Under the pieces are notes generated by a model. The model had not been told where the DNA came from, searched no databases, and saw only the letters and a program-made list of their open reading frames with translations. From an uncultured Spirochaetaceae bacterium (lineage in GTDB: Bacteria; Spirochaetota; Spirochaetia; Treponematales; Treponemataceae), in contig CALNCH010000029.1 in the NCBI GenBank assembly GCA_937875245.1, positions 1-6,469 on the forward strand: a stretch of DNA of 6,469 nucleotides. The letters are read 5' to 3'. A program made the translations under genes and the position numbers. The number at the start of each line of letters is the position of its first letter. Positions within the stretch are counted from its first letter, which is position 1. This document shows, in pieces, positions 5,754-6,469 of this stretch.

Positions 5754-6469
5754 ATGAAGATAAAAACTAAAAAGATACTGCTAATAAGTATAAGCGGATT
5801 GTGCTTTTTTTTGATTACTGCTTGTCTTTCAACTAATTCTTTGCTACAAATTGCATCAGAATTGACAACAGGTACAAAACTTTCTTATACAAATCAGGAA
5901 GCTGTTGGGGCATTAAAAGATGCATTGGTAGAAGGCGCTATTGCTACTTCTGGAGTATTGAGCAAAGAAAATAGTTATTATAAAAATTCCTTGTATAAAA
6001 TATATTTACCAGAAGAAGCTTCTTCTATGTTACATGTAATAGAAAAAATTCCAGGAGGATCTTCGGTAATTGAGGATGTGGTCTTACGTTTAAATCGAAC
6101 CGCCGAAGAATCCGCTAAAGAAATAATACCTATATTTAAAAATGCAATTACTTCAATGACTATTACTGATGGCATACAAATTGTTACAGGTGGCAACAGG
6201 GCTGCAACTGATTACCTAAAAGAAAAAACCTACTCTCAATTAGTAAATGTATATAAACCCAAAGTATCCACGGTGTTAAAACAACCCCTTGTGGCTAATA
6301 TTTCTGCAGATAAAGCCTGGTCTACCTTGGTAACGAAATATAATGCCATTGCAATTCCTGCAAATAAAACAGCTCAACTTGTCGTAATTTTCGAATCGAT
6401 TGCCGAAATTGAAAAAGCACAAGAGCCAGATACTGATCGTCAAGACGATCTCGTTACCGAGCACGACGC
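5754..6469 (+). CDS. DUF4197-family lipoprotein, partial (runs off the right edge)
   Basis: The frame is open from the ATG at 5754 to the window end (238 codons plus two bases). The N-terminus is a lipoprotein signal: basic MKIKTKK, a hydrophobic core and the lipobox I-T-A-C, with C24 as the lipidated residue. An envelope location is therefore expected. Residues about 45-200 match the DUF4197 pattern: EAVGALKDALVEGAIAT, then KIYLPEEASSML, the segment with RLNRTAEESAKE, DGIQIVTGGNRAATDYLKEKT and TLVTKYNAIA. DUF4197 proteins are mostly helical and have no established biochemical function. An A/T-rich T8 run (5805-5812) lies in the signal-peptide codons. No strong Shine-Dalgarno is visible. After about residue 208 (from 6378) the expected family sequence, which normally leads to a LDGLF-like helix, is not found and base composition changes, so the last ~30 residues may not belong to this gene. 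Confidence 0.82.
   Translation, partial: MKIKTKKILLISISGLCFFLITACLSTNSLLQIASELTTGTKLSYTNQEAVGALKDALVEGAIATSGVLSKENSYYKNSLYKIYLPEEASSMLHVIEKIPGGSSVIEDVVLRLNRTAEESAKEIIPIFKNAITSMTITDGIQIVTGGNRAATDYLKEKTYSQLVNVYKPKVSTVLKQPLVANISADKAWSTLVTKYNAIAIPANKTAQLVVIFESIAEIEKAQEPDTDRQDDLVTEHD
6378..6469. other. Terminal 92 bases of unlike composition, possible chimeric contig end
   Basis: This segment has about 46% G+C and 10 CpG dinucleotides, while the preceding 92 bases have about one CpG and the window averages near one third G+C. The DUF4197 reading frame stays open through it, but the encoded residues are acidic and no longer family-like. The other two plus frames are stopped within it. A misjoined read end is a simple explanation, and a genuine divergent C-terminus is the alternative. 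Confidence 0.45.

Noticed and set aside
5978..6464. Two minus-strand ORFs (72 and 62 codons) opposite the DUF4197 gene
   Set aside because: The plus-strand frame shows clear DUF4197 similarity and a lipobox; the minus-strand products have no motif.

Overview
The window is an AT-rich stretch (roughly one third G+C by eye) of bacterial chromosome that looks like a spirochaete, most probably Treponema or a close relative. This guess rests on the lineage-style wording of LigA (ESGATYTP in place of the usual VGRTG segment, NPNTIR, KRGEIIPKI), on a long RecJ of about 700 residues, and on the general style of the M23 peptidase. No rRNA or other decisive marker is present, so the genus is an inference. 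No mobile element, tRNA, rRNA, CRISPR array or phage gene was seen.

Layout. Plus strand: the 3' two thirds of ligA (2-1210) runs by an ATGA overlap into a small membrane-anchored protein of unknown function (1207-1827). This pair meets a minus-strand operon tail to tail with one base between the stop codons. Read in its own direction, the minus-strand operon is recO (5688-4909), recJ (4891-2770) and a secreted M23 peptidase (2770-1829). The genes are packed tightly: 17 nt between recO and recJ, and a TAATG overlap between recJ and the peptidase. A 65-bp intergenic region (5689-5753) separates recO from a divergent plus-strand gene for a DUF4197 lipoprotein (5754 to the window edge).

Function. 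LigA, RecO and RecJ all belong to DNA replication and repair. RecJ makes single-stranded DNA and RecO loads RecA in the RecFOR gap-repair pathway, while LigA seals nicks. The M23 peptidase and the DUF4197 lipoprotein are cell-envelope proteins that share transcription units or promoter regions with the repair genes.

Points of interest. (1) recJ is full length except for one apparent extra A in an A5 run (3837-3841), which puts its two halves in different frames. (2) RecJ carries an insertion of about 135 residues inside its DHH domain that reads like a DnaQ/DEDDh exonuclease fold that has lost most catalytic residues. (3) The recO/DUF4197 intergenic region holds a near-perfect 13-bp dyad centred on the palindrome TTGCAA, which could serve as the -35 box in both directions. 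(4) The last ~90 bases change sharply in composition (10 CpG in 92 bases against about 1 in the preceding 92) exactly where the DUF4197 protein stops resembling its family, which may mark a chimeric contig end.
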